A stretch of DNA of 5,981 nt from an uncultured Variovorax sp. GTDB lineage: Bacteria; Pseudomonadota; Gammaproteobacteria; Burkholderiales; Burkholderiaceae. Positions 5,155 to 5,981 of the stretch are shown here, piece by piece. Each line of letters opens with the position of its first letter. Within the stretch, counting starts at the first letter, position 1. The notes under the pieces are model-generated. The model was not told where the DNA came from, ran no database searches, and was given only the letters and a program-made list of their open reading frames with translations. Location: contig CAMLCW010000324.1 of NCBI GenBank assembly GCA_946478645.1, positions 1 to 5,981 of the forward strand. Reading direction: 5' to 3'. The translations under genes were made by a program, and so were the position numbers.

Positions 5155-5981
5155 AAGGTCTTTTCATCTTGCAGGTGGTCGGCAGCTCGGCGCGCTCGGG
5201 CGCGATGGTCTTCACCACCCGGAAGCCGTAGCCCGAACCCTCGACGTCGAACTTCACGCCCGGACGGCCCTGCTTGTCCATCACGCCCACCACCAGCTGC
5301 TGCTGGAACTGGTGGTCCGCCGCGCGCATGCGGCCGCGTTGCCCGTGCAGGCTCACCTCGGCCTGCTCGAGCGCGCGCGCCACGGCCACGATGTCCACGC
5401 TGCCGGCACGCTCGAGCGCCTGTGCCAGCGATTCGATGAGCAACTGCATGCGCATGTGCACGTAGTCGTCCGCCGGCCGCGGGAAGCGCCCGCGGAAGGC
5501 GCGATAGAAGGCCTCCGACTGCGCGGTCTGCACGTTCGGCAGCCAGTCGGCCACCGCGACCACGCGGCCGATGCCGGCGTCGCCGATGGCGGCCGGCGCG
5601 CCGAGCGCATTGCCGTAGAAGGTGTAGAAGGTGCCGTTGAAGCCGCCTTCGCGCGCCGCCTTCACGAGCAGCGTGAGGTCGTTGCCCCAGTTGCCGGTGA
5701 AGACCGCCTGCGCGCCGCTCGCGATGATCTTGCCGGCATAGGGTGCGAAGTCCTTCACCTTGCCCATCGGGTGCAGTTCCTCGCCCACGATCTCGACGTC
5801 GGGCCGCTGCACGCCGAGCTGGCGCTTCGACTCGCGCAGCACCGCCTGGCCGAAACTGTAGTCCTGGCCGATGAGGTAGGCGCGCCGCAGCGCGGCGTCG
5901 TCCTTCACCACTTCCATCAGCGCGGCCACGCGCATGTCGGCATGCGCATCGAAGCGGAAGTGCCAGAAGCTGCAGCGCTCG
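5153..5981 (-). CDS. Branched-chain-amino-acid-type ABC transporter substrate-binding protein (LivK-like), 3' part only
   Basis: The visible 275 residues resemble the type I periplasmic binding fold (Peripla_BP_6, LivJ/LivK group), whose members capture branched-chain amino acids or related small molecules in the periplasm for an ABC importer. The reading frame stays open to the right edge, and the codons before the first ATG (5935) encode family-like sequence, CSFWHFRFDAHAD. So that ATG is internal and the true start lies beyond position 5981. Recognisable parts are RRAYLIGQDYSFGQAV, opening the second lobe, then GEELHPMGKVKDFAPYAGKI, GAQAVFTGNWGNDLTLLVKAA and YVHMRMQLLIESLAQALE. The protein ends TTCKMKRP. 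Family members are about 400 residues, so roughly the first third, including the signal peptide, is missing. Whether permease and ATPase genes lie upstream cannot be seen. Actual ligands in this family vary widely, so a branched-chain amino acid is only the default guess. Confidence 0.9.
   Translation of the reverse strand, partial: ERCSFWHFRFDAHADMRVAALMEVVKDDAALRRAYLIGQDYSFGQAVLRESKRQLGVQRPDVEIVGEELHPMGKVKDFAPYAGKIIASGAQAVFTGNWGNDLTLLVKAAREGGFNGTFYTFYGNALGAPAAIGDAGIGRVVAVADWLPNVQTAQSEAFYRAFRGRFPRPADDYVHMRMQLLIESLAQALERAGSVDIVAVARALEQAEVSLHGQRGRMRAADHQFQQQLVVGVMDKQGRPGVKFDVEGSGYGFRVVKTIAPERAELPTTCKMKRP

Noticed and set aside
2846..5156. Long plus-strand open frames (about 472 and 576 codons) opposite the AraC and aminotransferase genes
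   Set aside because: They overlap convincing minus-strand genes, cross the gene boundaries, and encode Arg/Ala/Gly-rich sequence with no recognisable domain.
5153..5935. Binding protein starting at the ATG at 5935
   Set aside because: The frame continues upstream with family-like residues (CSFWHFRFDAHAD) to the window edge, and the mature fold would be cut in the middle. The ATG is internal.

Overview
The window is about two-thirds G+C, with codons ending mostly in G or C. Every gene I can support lies on the minus strand, so transcription runs from high to low coordinates. The rpsO-pnp order, the S15 and PNPase sequences, and a LivK-like binding protein containing FWHFRFDAHADM suggest a betaproteobacterium of the Comamonadaceae (Variovorax/Acidovorax-like). 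That assignment rests on remembered family resemblance, not on a search.

In transcription order the layout is as follows. (1) 5981-5153: the 3' part of a branched-chain-amino-acid-type ABC transporter substrate-binding protein, whose start is outside the window. (2) 5141-3975: a fold-type I PLP aminotransferase. (3) 3964-3173: an AraC-family regulator with a cupin-like sensor domain. (4) 3073-2138: a ten-helix EamA/DMT transporter. (5) 2044-1778: rpsO (ribosomal protein S15), followed by an intrinsic terminator. (6) 1560-1: the first 520 codons of pnp (polynucleotide phosphorylase), which runs off the left edge. No tRNA, rRNA, insertion sequence, CRISPR array or phage gene is visible.

The first three genes are tightly packed. 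The gaps are 11 and 10 bp, and at each junction the stop codon of one gene overlaps the ribosome binding site of the next, so they look like one operon. The EamA gene follows after 97 bp that hold an A/T-rich island, a plausible regulator target. Together these genes could form a small amino-acid module of uptake, transamination, sensing and export. Substrates cannot be read from the sequence.

The rpsO-pnp pair is ordinary housekeeping, but its non-coding parts are the most interesting material here. The rpsO promoter -10 (TATAAT) overlaps the stop codon of the transporter gene. The rpsO leader carries three copies of CCGCAAG. The 163-nt stretch between the rpsO terminator and pnp holds several inverted repeats that cannot all form together. 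I see no convincing new multi-gene system. The best candidates for something undescribed are the two leaders and the transporter/aminotransferase/regulator cluster.
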